From Acinetobacter sp. XH1741 (GTDB taxonomy: Bacteria; Pseudomonadota; Gammaproteobacteria; Pseudomonadales; Moraxellaceae): 64,000 bases of DNA. Position numbers and translations under genes: made by a program. The notes below the pieces were generated by a model, which was given only the letters and a program-made list of their open reading frames with translations, was not told the origin of the DNA and ran no database searches. Positions 39,349-48,828 of this stretch are shown one piece after another. Every line of letters starts with the position of its first letter. Within the stretch, counting starts at the first letter, position 1. Where the stretch lies: positions 1,116,001-1,180,000 of the forward strand of contig NZ_CP157428.1 in assembly GCF_041021895.1 (NCBI RefSeq), in the 5' to 3' direction.

Positions 39349-39552
39349 TTTCTGTACTCCGGTTATGTTATTTATTGGTGGGAACTTCAAGAATTTGTAT
39401 AGTGCTGCAATTCTGACAATTTGTCATGTCAAATTTATTTGTGGCCGATGACTGACTTTAATATGCATGAAAGTTTAATAGGAAAGGCAATAGTGTTGTG
39501 GGGGATATGAGGTAAAGGTTTATCGTGTTACAGCATAAGAAGAGATATAAAC

Positions 39553-39583
39553 AAAAAAGCGGCTCAAAAGAGCCGCTTTTTTT
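39553..39583 (-). terminator. Rho-independent terminator of rsfS
   Basis: AAAAAAGCGGCTC and GAGCCGCTTTTTTT form a stem with a short loop. Its symmetry allows use from both strands; rsfS ends 12 bases to the right. Confidence 0.9.
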
Positions 39584-39595
39584 AAAAGCAAAATT

Positions 39596-39997
39596 TTATG
39601 CGACTGACTCTGGGGCAGTACGCCATAAGCTTTCTAAATCATAGAATTTGCGGGCAGTTGGTAGCATCACGTGTACTACAACATAGCCAAGATCAATTAA
39701 GATCCATTCGGCATCTCGTTCGCCTTCAACGCCAATCGGGCGGAAACCAGCTTTTCGAGCTTCTTCTGCAACATTGTCAGCAAGTGCTTTGACGTGACGA
39801 GTAGAAGTACCACTCGCGATGACAATAGCATCAGCAACATTGCTAATAGAACTAACATCTAACTGTAGAATATCTTTTGCTTTTACATCAACTAAAGCGT
39901 CATGGACGACTTTGAGACAAGCTTGTACGTCTTTATTTGAGGTATTCATTGCGAAATCGTGAGAATTAGACACGCTGGGCGATGGTTCTAAATTCAT
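39596..39997 (-). CDS. rsfS: Ribosome silencing factor
   Basis: RsfS binds uL14 of the large ribosomal subunit and blocks subunit joining when nutrients are short. The chain has the family core: LVDVKAKDILQLDVSSISNVADAIVIASGTSTRHVKALADNV, then GEGERDAEWILIDLGYVVVHVMLP in near-consensus form, and FYDLESLW at the end. The N-terminus is uncertain: GTG at 40025-40027, ATG at 39995-39997 and a later ATG (MNTSNKDVQ) are all possible, and I chose the middle one. In many bacteria rsfS follows nadD; here it follows a sugar-acid isomerase gene. Confidence 0.9.
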   Translation of the reverse strand: MNLEPSPSVSNSHDFAMNTSNKDVQACLKVVHDALVDVKAKDILQLDVSSISNVADAIVIASGTSTRHVKALADNVAEEARKAGFRPIGVEGERDAEWILIDLGYVVVHVMLPTARKFYDLESLWRTAPESVA

Positions 39998-40078
39998 ATA
40001 GGGTATATTTTCCTGACAATTACTCACTATCTAATATAGTGGTTTTCGCTCAGAATTTCAAACTAAACTAGTAACAGT

Positions 40079-40873
40079 TTATATATTTACATCATCAGAG
40101 AAATATTTATTTTTCCATGTAAATGATTGATTTGACCCGTTTTTAGGTTTGTACTCGGCCGCAATATAGCCCTCATAAGAGCTTTGTTTAATCCAAGAAA
40201 AAATTTGTTCATATGGGATTTGAGCCGTGTCGGGTTCATGGCGTCCCGGACAATCTGCAAATTGAATATGGCCAATTTGATGAATATTCTCTTGTAGACC
40301 TTCTAGTACATCTTCACCCATCATCGCCATATGGTAACAGTCATATTGCATTTTTAGGGCGGGATGATTGACTGCTTCTAGCATTTCTTGGGCTTGAGCA
40401 ATGTTCTGTACCAAAAAGCGTGGCATATCGGTGCCATTAATCATTTCAAATACAGGTTCAATATCATGTTCTGTAAGAAGATCACAAGCCAGCTTTAAAT
40501 TACTTGCAAGTGTTTTAAGGCAAGGGAGTAAGTCTGAATCTTGAGGTTGCTTGCCTGCCAAAATATTAACTCGTGGTACGTTTAATGCAGTGGCGTAGTG
40601 AATTGCTAGCTCTAATGCTTCAAGAAATGCTTTTTCTTGACCGGGTACACCTGTCAGACCATTTCCACCTTGCATAAGATCGCCAGCTGGAACATTAATT
40701 AAGCATAAACCTAAGTTGTAACGTTCTAATTGTTCTTTGATCTCAGAAATAGAAAGCTCGTATGGGAATTGGATTTCTACATGCTCAAAGCCCTCTGCAT
40801 GGGCTAATGCAAAGCGTTCAATTAAAGAAACTTCGGTAAAAATCATGGATAAGTTGACGGCAAGACGACCCAT
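40079..40873 (-). CDS. Hydroxypyruvate isomerase/2-oxo-tetronate isomerase family
   Basis: This is a 264-residue TIM-barrel enzyme of the Hyi/OtnI group, which interconverts hydroxypyruvate with tartronate semialdehyde or handles 2-oxo-tetronate. Signatures are LAVNLSMIFTEVSLIERFALA, VEIQFPYE, the NVPAGD motif, FEMINGTDMP, and QYDCYHMAMMGEDV with the metal ligands, then QFADCPGRHEPDT. AAGGAG seven bases before the ATG at 40871-40873 sets the start. It is the last gene of a three-gene unit with a 3-hydroxyacid dehydrogenase and a crotonase. The dehydrogenase neighbour fits reduction of the semialdehyde to glycerate. Confidence 0.85.
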   Translation of the reverse strand: MGRLAVNLSMIFTEVSLIERFALAHAEGFEHVEIQFPYELSISEIKEQLERYNLGLCLINVPAGDLMQGGNGLTGVPGQEKAFLEALELAIHYATALNVPRVNILAGKQPQDSDLLPCLKTLASNLKLACDLLTEHDIEPVFEMINGTDMPRFLVQNIAQAQEMLEAVNHPALKMQYDCYHMAMMGEDVLEGLQENIHQIGHIQFADCPGRHEPDTAQIPYEQIFSWIKQSSYEGYIAAEYKPKNGSNQSFTWKNKYFSDDVNI

Positions 40874-40889
40874 ACACAAACTCCTTTTA

Positions 40890-41756
40890 TTATTGCTCTA
40901 CTACTTGAATCATAGTAGCTAAATCTTTCTCAGCAAAGCCATTTTTTTGGTGAGTTTGTAGCTGTAATAGAGCTTTTTGTGCAACAGGAATATCTAAATT
41001 AACATTGTTAGCCAATGTTACAGCGTTGTTAAGATCTTTTGATAATGTTTGAACTTTCCACTGAACAGGCTCGAATGTATGCGTTGCCATACGTGGGGCC
41101 AAAATTTGAAATGGCTTTGAGTCGGCAAATCCACCCGCTAGAGCAGGAGCGAGTAATGTTGTATCTACGCCTGCACGGTCTGCCAGTGCTACAGCTTCAG
41201 CAATAAGAGTACTATTTGCTGCCACAATCAGTTGATTACAAATTTTAGTAGCTTGGCCCGTACCTGTATCACCCATACGTGTTACGCGTTGGGAAAGTAC
41301 ATTGTAAACAGGATTTAAAGCTTCAATGGTTTGTGCATCTCCACCTGCAAAAATGACAAGAGTACCTTGTTCTGCACCAGCAGTTCCTCCAGAAACTGGA
41401 GAGTCAATCCAGTTTACGTGTTGTGAAGTGGCAGTTTGAGCAAGTGCTTTGGTTGCAGCAACAGACAAACTTGAGAAATCTACAATAACTTGATTTGCTT
41501 TTAAGTGAGACTGAATTTGCTTAAATACGCTTTGCACAGCGTTATCATCGGCTAGGCAAATTAAAATTAATGGATATTGACCAATTTCTGAGAGTTCAAG
41601 AGCATGTGCACCAATATCAATGAGTTCTTCACAAGCAGATGTTGTTCGGTTCCAGACAGCGACTTGAAAGCCCGCTTGAATAAGGCGACTTGCCATACGG
41701 CTTCCCATAAGCCCTATGCCCAAAAAAGCAATAGGTGTATTACGATCAAAATTCAT
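40890..41756 (-). CDS. Beta-hydroxyacid dehydrogenase (tartronate semialdehyde reductase-like)
   Basis: This 288-residue NAD(P)-dependent enzyme has the family signatures: the cofactor motif AFLGIGLMGSRMASRLIQAGFQVAVWNRT near residue 9, the substrate motif DSPVSGGTAGAEQGTL near 118, and the catalytic Lys in GQATKICNQLIVAAN near 169. Members include GarR/GlxR (tartronate semialdehyde) and MmsB (3-hydroxyisobutyrate). The Hyi-family gene 17 bp downstream favours the former. The crotonase gene 12 bp upstream leaves valine breakdown as a second option. Confidence 0.85.
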   Translation of the reverse strand: MNFDRNTPIAFLGIGLMGSRMASRLIQAGFQVAVWNRTTSACEELIDIGAHALELSEIGQYPLILICLADDNAVQSVFKQIQSHLKANQVIVDFSSLSVAATKALAQTATSQHVNWIDSPVSGGTAGAEQGTLVIFAGGDAQTIEALNPVYNVLSQRVTRMGDTGTGQATKICNQLIVAANSTLIAEAVALADRAGVDTTLLAPALAGGFADSKPFQILAPRMATHTFEPVQWKVQTLSKDLNNAVTLANNVNLDIPVAQKALLQLQTHQKNGFAEKDLATMIQVVEQ

Positions 41757-41767
41757 TATTAAAGCTC

Positions 41768-42556
41768 TTATCTGTATTGGCGTGGTAAAAATTTAACTTC
41801 CGGATGTTTGTCTTTTTTACGAGCAAGTTTGCTATTTTTACCAAGTAATAATTTAAGTTGCCAGATTTTTTCCAAACGTAATGACTTTTCTGGTTGATGT
41901 TCCATTGCATCCAATACGCGTTTTGCTGCAGTCAAGGCATCTGGTGAGCGTTGCAACATTTCTGATGCTATTGCATTTGCTTTTTCTAATGGGTTTTCAC
42001 TTAAATGAGTCACAAGACCAATATCTTTTGCATAGTTTCCGTCAAACACACGGGCTGTTAAGGTCAACTCTTTTGCAAGATCAACTCCAATCAAACCTTT
42101 AAGTGAGCGGGTAAGTCCCATATCTGGAACCAGTCCCCAGCGACTTTCCATAATCGACATTTTTGTTTCTGGGTGAGCAATACGGATATCGGCAGCCAGT
42201 GCAAGCTGCATTCCCGCACCAAAGCAATAACCTTCAAGTGCGGCAATAACAGGTACAGGTAAGTTCTGCCAAATTAAAAAAGCTTTTTGGAAAAGACTTT
42301 GTCCTGGTTTTACAAGTTCCCAAATAGCAAATGCAGAGTTTTTAGGGTTGTTAAGATCTGACAAATCAATACCAGCACTAAACACTTGTGCTTCGCCAGT
42401 CAAAATTACACAGCGGATATCTCGGTCTTTTTGTATGGCTTTAGCCGTTGAAACGAGTTCTTTGAGGAGGGCAAAACTCATGGCGTTACGTTTATCCGGA
42501 CGGTTTAGATAAACTGTTGCAATGCCATTATTCTTTTCTATACGTAAAAGTGCCAT
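41768..42556 (-). CDS. Crotonase/enoyl-CoA hydratase family protein
   Basis: This 262-residue crotonase-fold enzyme acts on acyl-CoA thioesters. NRPDKRNAMSF near residue 18 and AGIDLSDL near 62 form the oxyanion region, with ALEGYCFGAGMQLALAADIRIAHPETKMSIMESRWGLVPDMG in the middle. Of the usual acid pair, the E in MESRWGL is present and the first Glu region reads EGYCFGAGMQ, so it may or may not be a hydratase. It heads the three-gene unit with the dehydrogenase and isomerase. The exact reaction is unknown. Confidence 0.8.
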   Translation of the reverse strand: MALLRIEKNNGIATVYLNRPDKRNAMSFALLKELVSTAKAIQKDRDIRCVILTGEAQVFSAGIDLSDLNNPKNSAFAIWELVKPGQSLFQKAFLIWQNLPVPVIAALEGYCFGAGMQLALAADIRIAHPETKMSIMESRWGLVPDMGLTRSLKGLIGVDLAKELTLTARVFDGNYAKDIGLVTHLSENPLEKANAIASEMLQRSPDALTAAKRVLDAMEHQPEKSLRLEKIWQLKLLLGKNSKLARKKDKHPEVKFLPRQYR

Positions 42557-42653
42557 GAAATTCCCGCTTATTTTTTTATCGATAAGCGGAGCATAACATG
42601 GCTGTACATTGGAAACATGACAGGTCAGTCATGCCTTTTTTATAGGTTTTTGT

Positions 42654-45461
42654 TTAGTCGGGTATAACTAAAATTTGGTGAGCAGCACTCTCAACCTCTT
42701 TAATTACGAGTCCTAGTTCATCGAAACGTTTTGCGACTTCTGCAATAAATCCGTCATCTGCTCGGCGACGTTCTTTACGTAAAGTAGAAACAAACTGTTC
42801 GAAGTCACCAGTAACTTGCTGAAGTTTTGGTGTACCTACATAGCGGGTTGCACCATAGAGGCGGTGTAACACATGCTCGAGCTGAGGGAAGTCTTCAAGC
42901 TCAATGAGTTGTTGCATTTCATCTAGCTCAGTTGGGAAACTGTCTACCAACATTTTAAGTAAGTCTTGAGCAAGATCTTCTTTATTTGCTGCTAATTGTA
43001 AGCTTTGTTGCCAGTTTAAAATTTCAGGGTCTAATGCTTCAGCAACAACATGATGATCTTTATCTAAAGCTTGTGCTGTGAAGTTGTTTTTGGTCCATTG
43101 CGTTAATATCTGAATGATTTGTTCCATTTGAATTGGCTTGGTGACATAGTCATTCATACCAACTTTAAGAAGCTTTTGTTTTTCATCAGCAAGGGCATGG
43201 GCTGTTAGTGCAATAATTGGAAGCTGCATTTCTCCGTCTAAAGTTGACTCTAGCGAGCGAATCGCACGCGTAGTATCAATACCTGACATAACTGGCATTT
43301 GAATATCCATAAATACCAAATCAAACGGTTTGAGCTTTTGGTCAATGCGTTCTTGAATGATATTAAGCGCTTCTTGTCCACTTAAAGCTTTAGAGGTTTT
43401 AACATTTAATTCACCTAATAATGCTTCTAAAACAATTAAGTTTGGCAAGTGATCATCGACCGCTAAAATATGTAAACCCTGACCATTAAAGTCTTGTTGT
43501 TCTTCTTCAAAAATAGGTTGATCACTTAATAATTGAATAAGTCCGCTACGGCTTAATGGTTGATAAAGAGGGCGGGCACGATATTCGGTGAGCATGTTTG
43601 GCTCAAGTGTCATTTGATAGCCATAAACTGCTAAATTGCCTTGATAGCGGCTACGGATTTCTTTGAGTAAAGCCTCTGTATCACCGCTATGATCTACGAT
43701 AAGCCATGTGTTGTCTTTCTGATCAAGATGTTTTAAGCGACTAAATAAGTCCAAGATTGATTGGGTTTCAATGTGAGGAACTTGATAGTTTTCAAGATAG
43801 TAGCGTAAAACACTTGCCGTTGCCGGATGAGCTAAATAAGACACCACTTGTAAATGTTCGAAGTGAGGGTGCTCAATCTCGTGCTCTTCATCTACAGTAA
43901 ACTGTGCTGTAAACCAGAATGTCGACCCTTTTTCTGTTGGCGCACGTTCTTGGTTATCTTCAAAGCCAATTTGGCCATGCATCAGGTGAACCAGTTGTTT
44001 TGAGATTGCGAGTCCTAAACCTGTACCCCCGAATTGACGTGTAACAGATGCATCGCCTTGCGAAAATGACTCAAATAACTTTTTGCGGTCAGTACCACTT
44101 AAACCAATACCACTATCTTGAACACTAAAGTGCAGTAAGCATTGCCCAATATCATCATGTTCCATACGCACACGAACAATAATTTCGCCATCTGGAGTGA
44201 ACTTGATGGCATTGGAAATTAAATTGGTCAAAATTTGTTTGAAACGTAAAGCATCGCCAATAACTTCTTGTGGGATGCTATCTGCATAATAAAATGCCAT
44301 GGCAATATGCTTTTGTGCAGCCAAAGGCGATAGCATGTCCATAACATCGAAAATGGCTTCTTCTAAATCAAATGGCGCTGTTTCAAGTTCCAGTTTACCT
44401 GCATCAATCTTCGAGAAATCTAGTACATCGTTAATTAATGCTAATAAATGCGCAGAAGATTTTCGAATAGTTTGTAGATAAAGGTTCTGCTCGTTATTTA
44501 AGTTTTGTTGGCGAAGTAATAAATGAATAAAACCATCAATACTGTTGAGTGGTGTACGCAGCTCATGGCTAATATTGGCAAGGAAAACAGATTTTGCCTG
44601 ATTTGATGAAATCGCTTGGTCACGTGCTTGACGGTAAGTAATGTTTTGAACTTCTAGTGTATCTAATGTTCTACGTAAGTCTTCTTCGGTTTGTTCGGTA
44701 TGTTCTTTAAGCTCTAAAAAACTAAAATGTAATCTTTTTACTAGACTTGCGATATCACGCTGAAGTAAGCGTAATTCGCCAGTACTGTTAATCACCATAT
44801 GCTGGTCTAAGGTATCTGCATTTAAACGTTGTAGCTGCATTCGAATTTCGTACATCGGTGCAACCCAGCGGCGAGAGAAGAAATTTAGACAGAGTAAAAG
44901 TAATAATAAAGTCATCAAGCTGGTAATGACTAAAGCAATCAGAATACGATAACGCGCTAATTCTAGTGGTTGATTATCCATTTCAATCACTAGCCAAACA
45001 GGGGCTTTTCCTTTGATGTTGCTAATGCTAACGCCGTAAATATTATTGTGGTTATAAGAGATCGGACCGAAAAAGCTACTATTTTGTGTGAAGTTTGGCC
45101 AGTAACGGTTATCTCGATAACCTACGCTTAAATAAGTTTGACCATTGCTGTCAATTAAAGCAGCACGTTTTAGATTTTTTTCACTGAACATGCTTTGCAT
45201 AATATTTTGTGCATGGTCATATTCATCAGGTTTTAGCTCTACTAGTGTATAGAGATCTTTAGCAATTTGATTATAACGCGCCAAAATAGCCGAAGCGTGA
45301 TGCAGTTGCTGTTGTTTTGCAGAGTATGATGTTTCAGTTAAAACCAAAAAAGCACCAACACCAGTTAAAATCATCATGGGCACAAAAATAAGAGCAATAA
45401 GTTGCCCATATGCATGATTCAGACGTAAGCGTTTCGATAAGGTTTTATTGAAATTAGACAT
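42654..45461 (-). CDS. gacS: Hybrid sensor histidine kinase GacS (BarA family)
   Basis: This is a 935-residue inner-membrane kinase that controls the response regulator GacA and, through small RNAs, secondary metabolism, motility and virulence. Two membrane helices (about residues 19-42 and 172-195) flank a periplasmic sensor. A HAMP region follows, then HisKA with FLANISHELRTPLN near 300, an ATPase domain (DSGIGLS, GGTGLGLAISKQL), a receiver domain with the phospho-Asp in LVFMDIQMPVMSG, and a C-terminal Hpt domain with HRLYGATRYVG. All phosphorelay residues are intact. It is divergent from cysM with about 170 bp between. Confidence 0.93.
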   Translation of the reverse strand: MSNFNKTLSKRLRLNHAYGQLIALIFVPMMILTGVGAFLVLTETSYSAKQQQLHHASAILARYNQIAKDLYTLVELKPDEYDHAQNIMQSMFSEKNLKRAALIDSNGQTYLSVGYRDNRYWPNFTQNSSFFGPISYNHNNIYGVSISNIKGKAPVWLVIEMDNQPLELARYRILIALVITSLMTLLLLLLCLNFFSRRWVAPMYEIRMQLQRLNADTLDQHMVINSTGELRLLQRDIASLVKRLHFSFLELKEHTEQTEEDLRRTLDTLEVQNITYRQARDQAISSNQAKSVFLANISHELRTPLNSIDGFIHLLLRQQNLNNEQNLYLQTIRKSSAHLLALINDVLDFSKIDAGKLELETAPFDLEEAIFDVMDMLSPLAAQKHIAMAFYYADSIPQEVIGDALRFKQILTNLISNAIKFTPDGEIIVRVRMEHDDIGQCLLHFSVQDSGIGLSGTDRKKLFESFSQGDASVTRQFGGTGLGLAISKQLVHLMHGQIGFEDNQERAPTEKGSTFWFTAQFTVDEEHEIEHPHFEHLQVVSYLAHPATASVLRYYLENYQVPHIETQSILDLFSRLKHLDQKDNTWLIVDHSGDTEALLKEIRSRYQGNLAVYGYQMTLEPNMLTEYRARPLYQPLSRSGLIQLLSDQPIFEEEQQDFNGQGLHILAVDDHLPNLIVLEALLGELNVKTSKALSGQEALNIIQERIDQKLKPFDLVFMDIQMPVMSGIDTTRAIRSLESTLDGEMQLPIIALTAHALADEKQKLLKVGMNDYVTKPIQMEQIIQILTQWTKNNFTAQALDKDHHVVAEALDPEILNWQQSLQLAANKEDLAQDLLKMLVDSFPTELDEMQQLIELEDFPQLEHVLHRLYGATRYVGTPKLQQVTGDFEQFVSTLRKERRRADDGFIAEVAKRFDELGLVIKEVESAAHQILVIPD

Positions 45462-45633
45462 GGCTACATCAGATTGATCTCTCTGTAGGGCATATTATCA
45501 CGCTTTATTTTAAAACAGACGCCATTTTATAAATGACCGAGCTTTAATCACTTTTATTAAAAAGCATAGTGAAATGGGTGCAGTGCCGACCATTTTTTCA
45601 TACAATAGTGCCACCCCGATTTAGGTGTTGATC

Positions 45634-46566
45634 ATGAGTAATACACAACCTGATTTTTTAGCCGACGAATTTTTGTTAGATCACTATGTAGGTAAAACAC
45701 CTCTAGTCCGTTTGCAGCGCTTGTCTTGTCATACGCAAGCAACGGTTTTAGCAAAATTGGAAGGTAATAATCCGGCAGGTTCTGTAAAAGATCGTCCCGC
45801 ATATAACATGATTATGCAGGCAGAAAAGCGTGGTCAAATTAAACCGGGCGATACATTAATTGAAGCAACTAGCGGTAATACAGGTATTGCATTGGCTATG
45901 GTTGCAGCAATGCGCGGCTATAAAATGAAACTTATTATGCCAAACAACATGAGCCAAGAGCGTAAAGATGCAATGTTGGCTTATGGCGCAGAGTTGATTG
46001 AAGTGACTCCACAACAAGGTATGGAAGGCGCTCGTGACTTAGCTTTGCAAATGGAAAAAGACGGCAAAGGTTTTGTTTTAAATCAGTTTGGTAATCCGGA
46101 TAATGTTGAAGCGCATTACCTTACGACTGGTCCTGAAATTTGGAAACAAACTGGCGGTAAAATTACCCATTTTGTAAGCTCAATGGGTACAACCGGTACC
46201 ATCATGGGTGTTTCTAAATATTTAAAAGAACAAAATCCAGACATTCAGATCGTGGGTTTACAACCAGCAGATGGATCAAGCATTGCGGGTATTCGTCGCT
46301 GGCCAAAAGAATATTTACCGACAATTTTTGATAGTAGTCGTGTAGACCGAATTATTGATATTCCTCAAATTGAGGCTGAAAAAACCATGCGTAAATTAGC
46401 GCGTATGGAAGGTATTAGTGCGGGTACATCTTCAGGTGGTGCGGTTTGGGCATCTATCAAGATTGCAGAAGAAAATCCGGATGCTGTTATTGTTTGCATT
46501 ATCTGTGACCGTGGTGATCGCTACTTGTCTACAGGTCTGTTCTCAGTACAGGACGATAACTCATAA
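45634..46566 (+). CDS. cysM: Cysteine synthase B
   Basis: This PLP enzyme makes cysteine from O-acetylserine and sulfide or thiosulfate. The chain is 310 residues. VGKTPLVRLQRL near residue 18 and the PLP Lys in NPAGSVKDRPAYNMI near 47 are followed by EATSGNTGIALAM and SMGTTGTIMGVSKYL, and by the CysM-type GIRRWPKEYLP. A GTG three codons upstream opens the frame; AGGTG eight bases before the ATG at 45634 sets the start. The exonuclease gene begins immediately after the stop. Confidence 0.94.
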   Translation: MSNTQPDFLADEFLLDHYVGKTPLVRLQRLSCHTQATVLAKLEGNNPAGSVKDRPAYNMIMQAEKRGQIKPGDTLIEATSGNTGIALAMVAAMRGYKMKLIMPNNMSQERKDAMLAYGAELIEVTPQQGMEGARDLALQMEKDGKGFVLNQFGNPDNVEAHYLTTGPEIWKQTGGKITHFVSSMGTTGTIMGVSKYLKEQNPDIQIVGLQPADGSSIAGIRRWPKEYLPTIFDSSRVDRIIDIPQIEAEKTMRKLARMEGISAGTSSGGAVWASIKIAEENPDAVIVCIICDRGDRYLSTGLFSVQDDNS

Positions 46567-46578
46567 TTGAGAGAAAGA

Positions 46579-47397
46579 ATGCGTTTCCCAACTTTGGTTT
46601 TTGACATTGAAACTTTAACTGATTTAAAAGCGGGAGCGCATTTATATCATCTTGATTTGCCAGAGGCAGATGTTGAGCAGGCACTCACCAAAATCCGCCG
46701 TCAAGAATCTGGTATGGATTTTCAGCGTTTGCCATTACATGAAATCGTATGTATTTCTGGTCTATGGATTGATGAGTCAGGTTTTAGACTATTTTCTTTT
46801 AGTCGAGAGCATTATTCAGAAGCTGAGATTTTACAGAAGTTTTTATCAATTTTTGACAAACGCCATCCGACTTTAGTGAGTTGGAATGGTTCGCAATTTG
46901 ATTTACCCGTCATTTTATTCCGTGCGATGTACCATGGCCTTTCTGCACCGGGGCTGTTTGATCAAGGCGAGCTTGATAGTCAGAAACGTTTTAATAATTA
47001 CCAAAACCGTTACCACCACCGTCATATTGATTTAATGGATGTGATGGCGATGTTTAATGGTCGTAATTTTCAAAAGCTTGATGATGTTGCCTGTATTTTA
47101 GGTTTACCTGGTAAACGTGGGGAATCGGGGTATCATGTACCTGAATATGTACGTGCACAGCAATGGTTAAAGTTAACTAGTTATTGTGAAGGTGATGTAC
47201 TCAATACATGGTTTATTTATTTGCGCTGGTTGCTGCTAAAAGGCCAACTCAATACAGATGAGCATAATCACTGGATTAGTTCGAGTATTGAGTATTTACA
47301 AACAATACCGCAGCAAACCGATTTTCTTGAAGTATGGAAACATACCTCAAAGCATAATGAATTTACGTCACACTATTTTAATCCTTTAGATTTTTAG
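46579..47397 (+). CDS. Predicted 3'-5' exonuclease, DNA polymerase B type
   Basis: This is a 272-residue DEDD-family nuclease (Pfam DNA_pol_B_exo2 type). Exo I reads VFDIETLTD near residue 7, Exo II LVSWNGSQFDLPV near 100, and Exo III covers YCEGDVLNTWFIYLRW near 210, with an upstream HRHIDLMDVMAMF. The four acidic ligands appear present. It is a free-standing nuclease with no polymerase domain and its biological role is not known. A TTG at 46567 is possible, but GAGAGAAAG precedes the ATG at 46579. It lies between cysM and rlmD, with a 9-bp gap to rlmD. Confidence 0.85.
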   Translation: MRFPTLVFDIETLTDLKAGAHLYHLDLPEADVEQALTKIRRQESGMDFQRLPLHEIVCISGLWIDESGFRLFSFSREHYSEAEILQKFLSIFDKRHPTLVSWNGSQFDLPVILFRAMYHGLSAPGLFDQGELDSQKRFNNYQNRYHHRHIDLMDVMAMFNGRNFQKLDDVACILGLPGKRGESGYHVPEYVRAQQWLKLTSYCEGDVLNTWFIYLRWLLLKGQLNTDEHNHWISSSIEYLQTIPQQTDFLEVWKHTSKHNEFTSHYFNPLDF

Positions 47398-47406
47398 GTT
47401 CATTCT

Positions 47407-48798
47407 TTGAAACAGCACACCAAATCTCGCAAACCTCAGCAACCCGAATATATTTTTCAGGTTGAAACTCTTTCTCATGAGGGGCGGGGAATTGCGCACT
47501 ATGGTTCTCATTCGGATCATCCGGCAGATAAGCATGGTAAAAAGGTGTTTATTCGTTATGCATTGCCTGGTGAAACTGTAAAGGCTCAAATTACGCATCA
47601 GGCTAAACGACTTGAAGAAGCGGAAATGATTGAGCTTTTAGCAGAGCCTTCACCAAATCGTGTACAAGCCATTTGCCCTCATTATGGCATTTGTGGTGGC
47701 TGTAGCATGCAGCACATTCATCCAGATGAGCAAATTCGCTTAAAGCAAAATGTTCTTCAATCACATTTACAACATTTTGCAGGTATTCAACCTGAACAAT
47801 GGTTAGAACCGATTCGCTCTTTACAAAGTGATTATCGCCGTCGGGCACGCATAGGTGTGCGTTATTTACCAAAACCGGACCGTTTGATTTTGGGATTCCG
47901 TGAACATCATAGTAATCGCTTAACTTCTATTCATACTTGTAGCGTTTTGGATAAAAAGTTATCAGATAGTTTGCCTGAATTGCGCGCTTTACTCCAAAGT
48001 CTAAAAGGCAAAGCCCATATTGGTCATGTAGAATTAGCAAAAGGTGACCATGAAACTTCTTTATTGGTTCGTCACGTTGAAAAATTAAACAGTGCTGATG
48101 TCAACCAATTAAGGGAATTTGCGTTACACAAAGGCTGGCAATTGTATTTGCAACCTAAAGGTCCTGAAAGCCTTCGTCGTATTGATGAAGAGCAAGGTGC
48201 TATGCGGTTACATTATGCTTTGAATGCATTTGAGGTAAAATTTGCTTTTTCGCCATTGGATTTTACGCAGGTCAATGCCACAGTAAATGAACAAATGGTG
48301 CAATTGGCATGTGAATTGCTTCAATTGCAACAGGGTGAAAGAGTGTTGGATCTCTTTTGTGGATTAGGCAATTTTTCGTTACCACTTGCAGAGTGTGTTG
48401 GAGCAAATGGTCAGGTTGTTGGTGTAGAAGCAAGTGAAGAAATGGTGCAGCGAGCAACAGATAATGCAAAATGCAATAATTTGGTGCAAGCATCCTTTTT
48501 TTCACAAGATTTAACAAAAGATTTTTCGCATCATTCTTGGGCAAATCAAGGATTTGATGCATTATTGATTGATCCTCCTCGTGCTGGTGCATATGAAATT
48601 ATGCAGTATGTACCAAACTTTGGAGCAGAAAGAATCGTTTATGTATCATGTAATCCAGCAACCTTAGCAAGGGATGCAGGTGTTTTGGTCCAACATGGGT
48701 ACCAGTTAAAAAAAGCAGCGGTTATGGACATGTTTACGCACACAGAACATGTTGAATCGATTGCTTTATTTGAAAAAATTCAAGAGATAAACGATTAA
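47407..48798 (+). CDS. rlmD: 23S rRNA (uracil-1939-C5)-methyltransferase
   Basis: This SAM-dependent enzyme makes m5U1939 in 23S rRNA and carries a [4Fe-4S] cluster. The 463 residues start with a TRAM domain ([17 protein letters not shown], residues 17-75). The cluster cysteines follow in [13 protein letters not shown] near 82. The SAM motif is [19 protein letters not shown] near 315, DPPRAGA holds a catalytic motif, and [12 protein letters not shown] contains the nucleophile Cys. The start is TTG at 47407, with AGG about ten bases ahead; no ATG fits. relA follows after 30 bp. Confidence 0.95.
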   Translation: MKQHTKSRKPQQPEYIFQVETLSHEGRGIAHYGSHSDHPADKHGKKVFIRYALPGETVKAQITHQAKRLEEAEMIELLAEPSPNRVQAICPHYGICGGCSMQHIHPDEQIRLKQNVLQSHLQHFAGIQPEQWLEPIRSLQSDYRRRARIGVRYLPKPDRLILGFREHHSNRLTSIHTCSVLDKKLSDSLPELRALLQSLKGKAHIGHVELAKGDHETSLLVRHVEKLNSADVNQLREFALHKGWQLYLQPKGPESLRRIDEEQGAMRLHYALNAFEVKFAFSPLDFTQVNATVNEQMVQLACELLQLQQGERVLDLFCGLGNFSLPLAECVGANGQVVGVEASEEMVQRATDNAKCNNLVQASFFSQDLTKDFSHHSWANQGFDALLIDPPRAGAYEIMQYVPNFGAERIVYVSCNPATLARDAGVLVQHGYQLKKAAVMDMFTHTEHVESIALFEKIQEIND

Positions 48799-48828
48799 AA
48801 ACATGAGTTACATATCCAGGAGAATGGT

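Noticed and set aside
40079..42556. Reading the crotonase-dehydrogenase-isomerase unit as a valine degradation operon
   Set aside because: The acyl-CoA dehydrogenase and semialdehyde dehydrogenase genes expected beside it are absent and the isomerase has no place in that route; kept only as an alternative.
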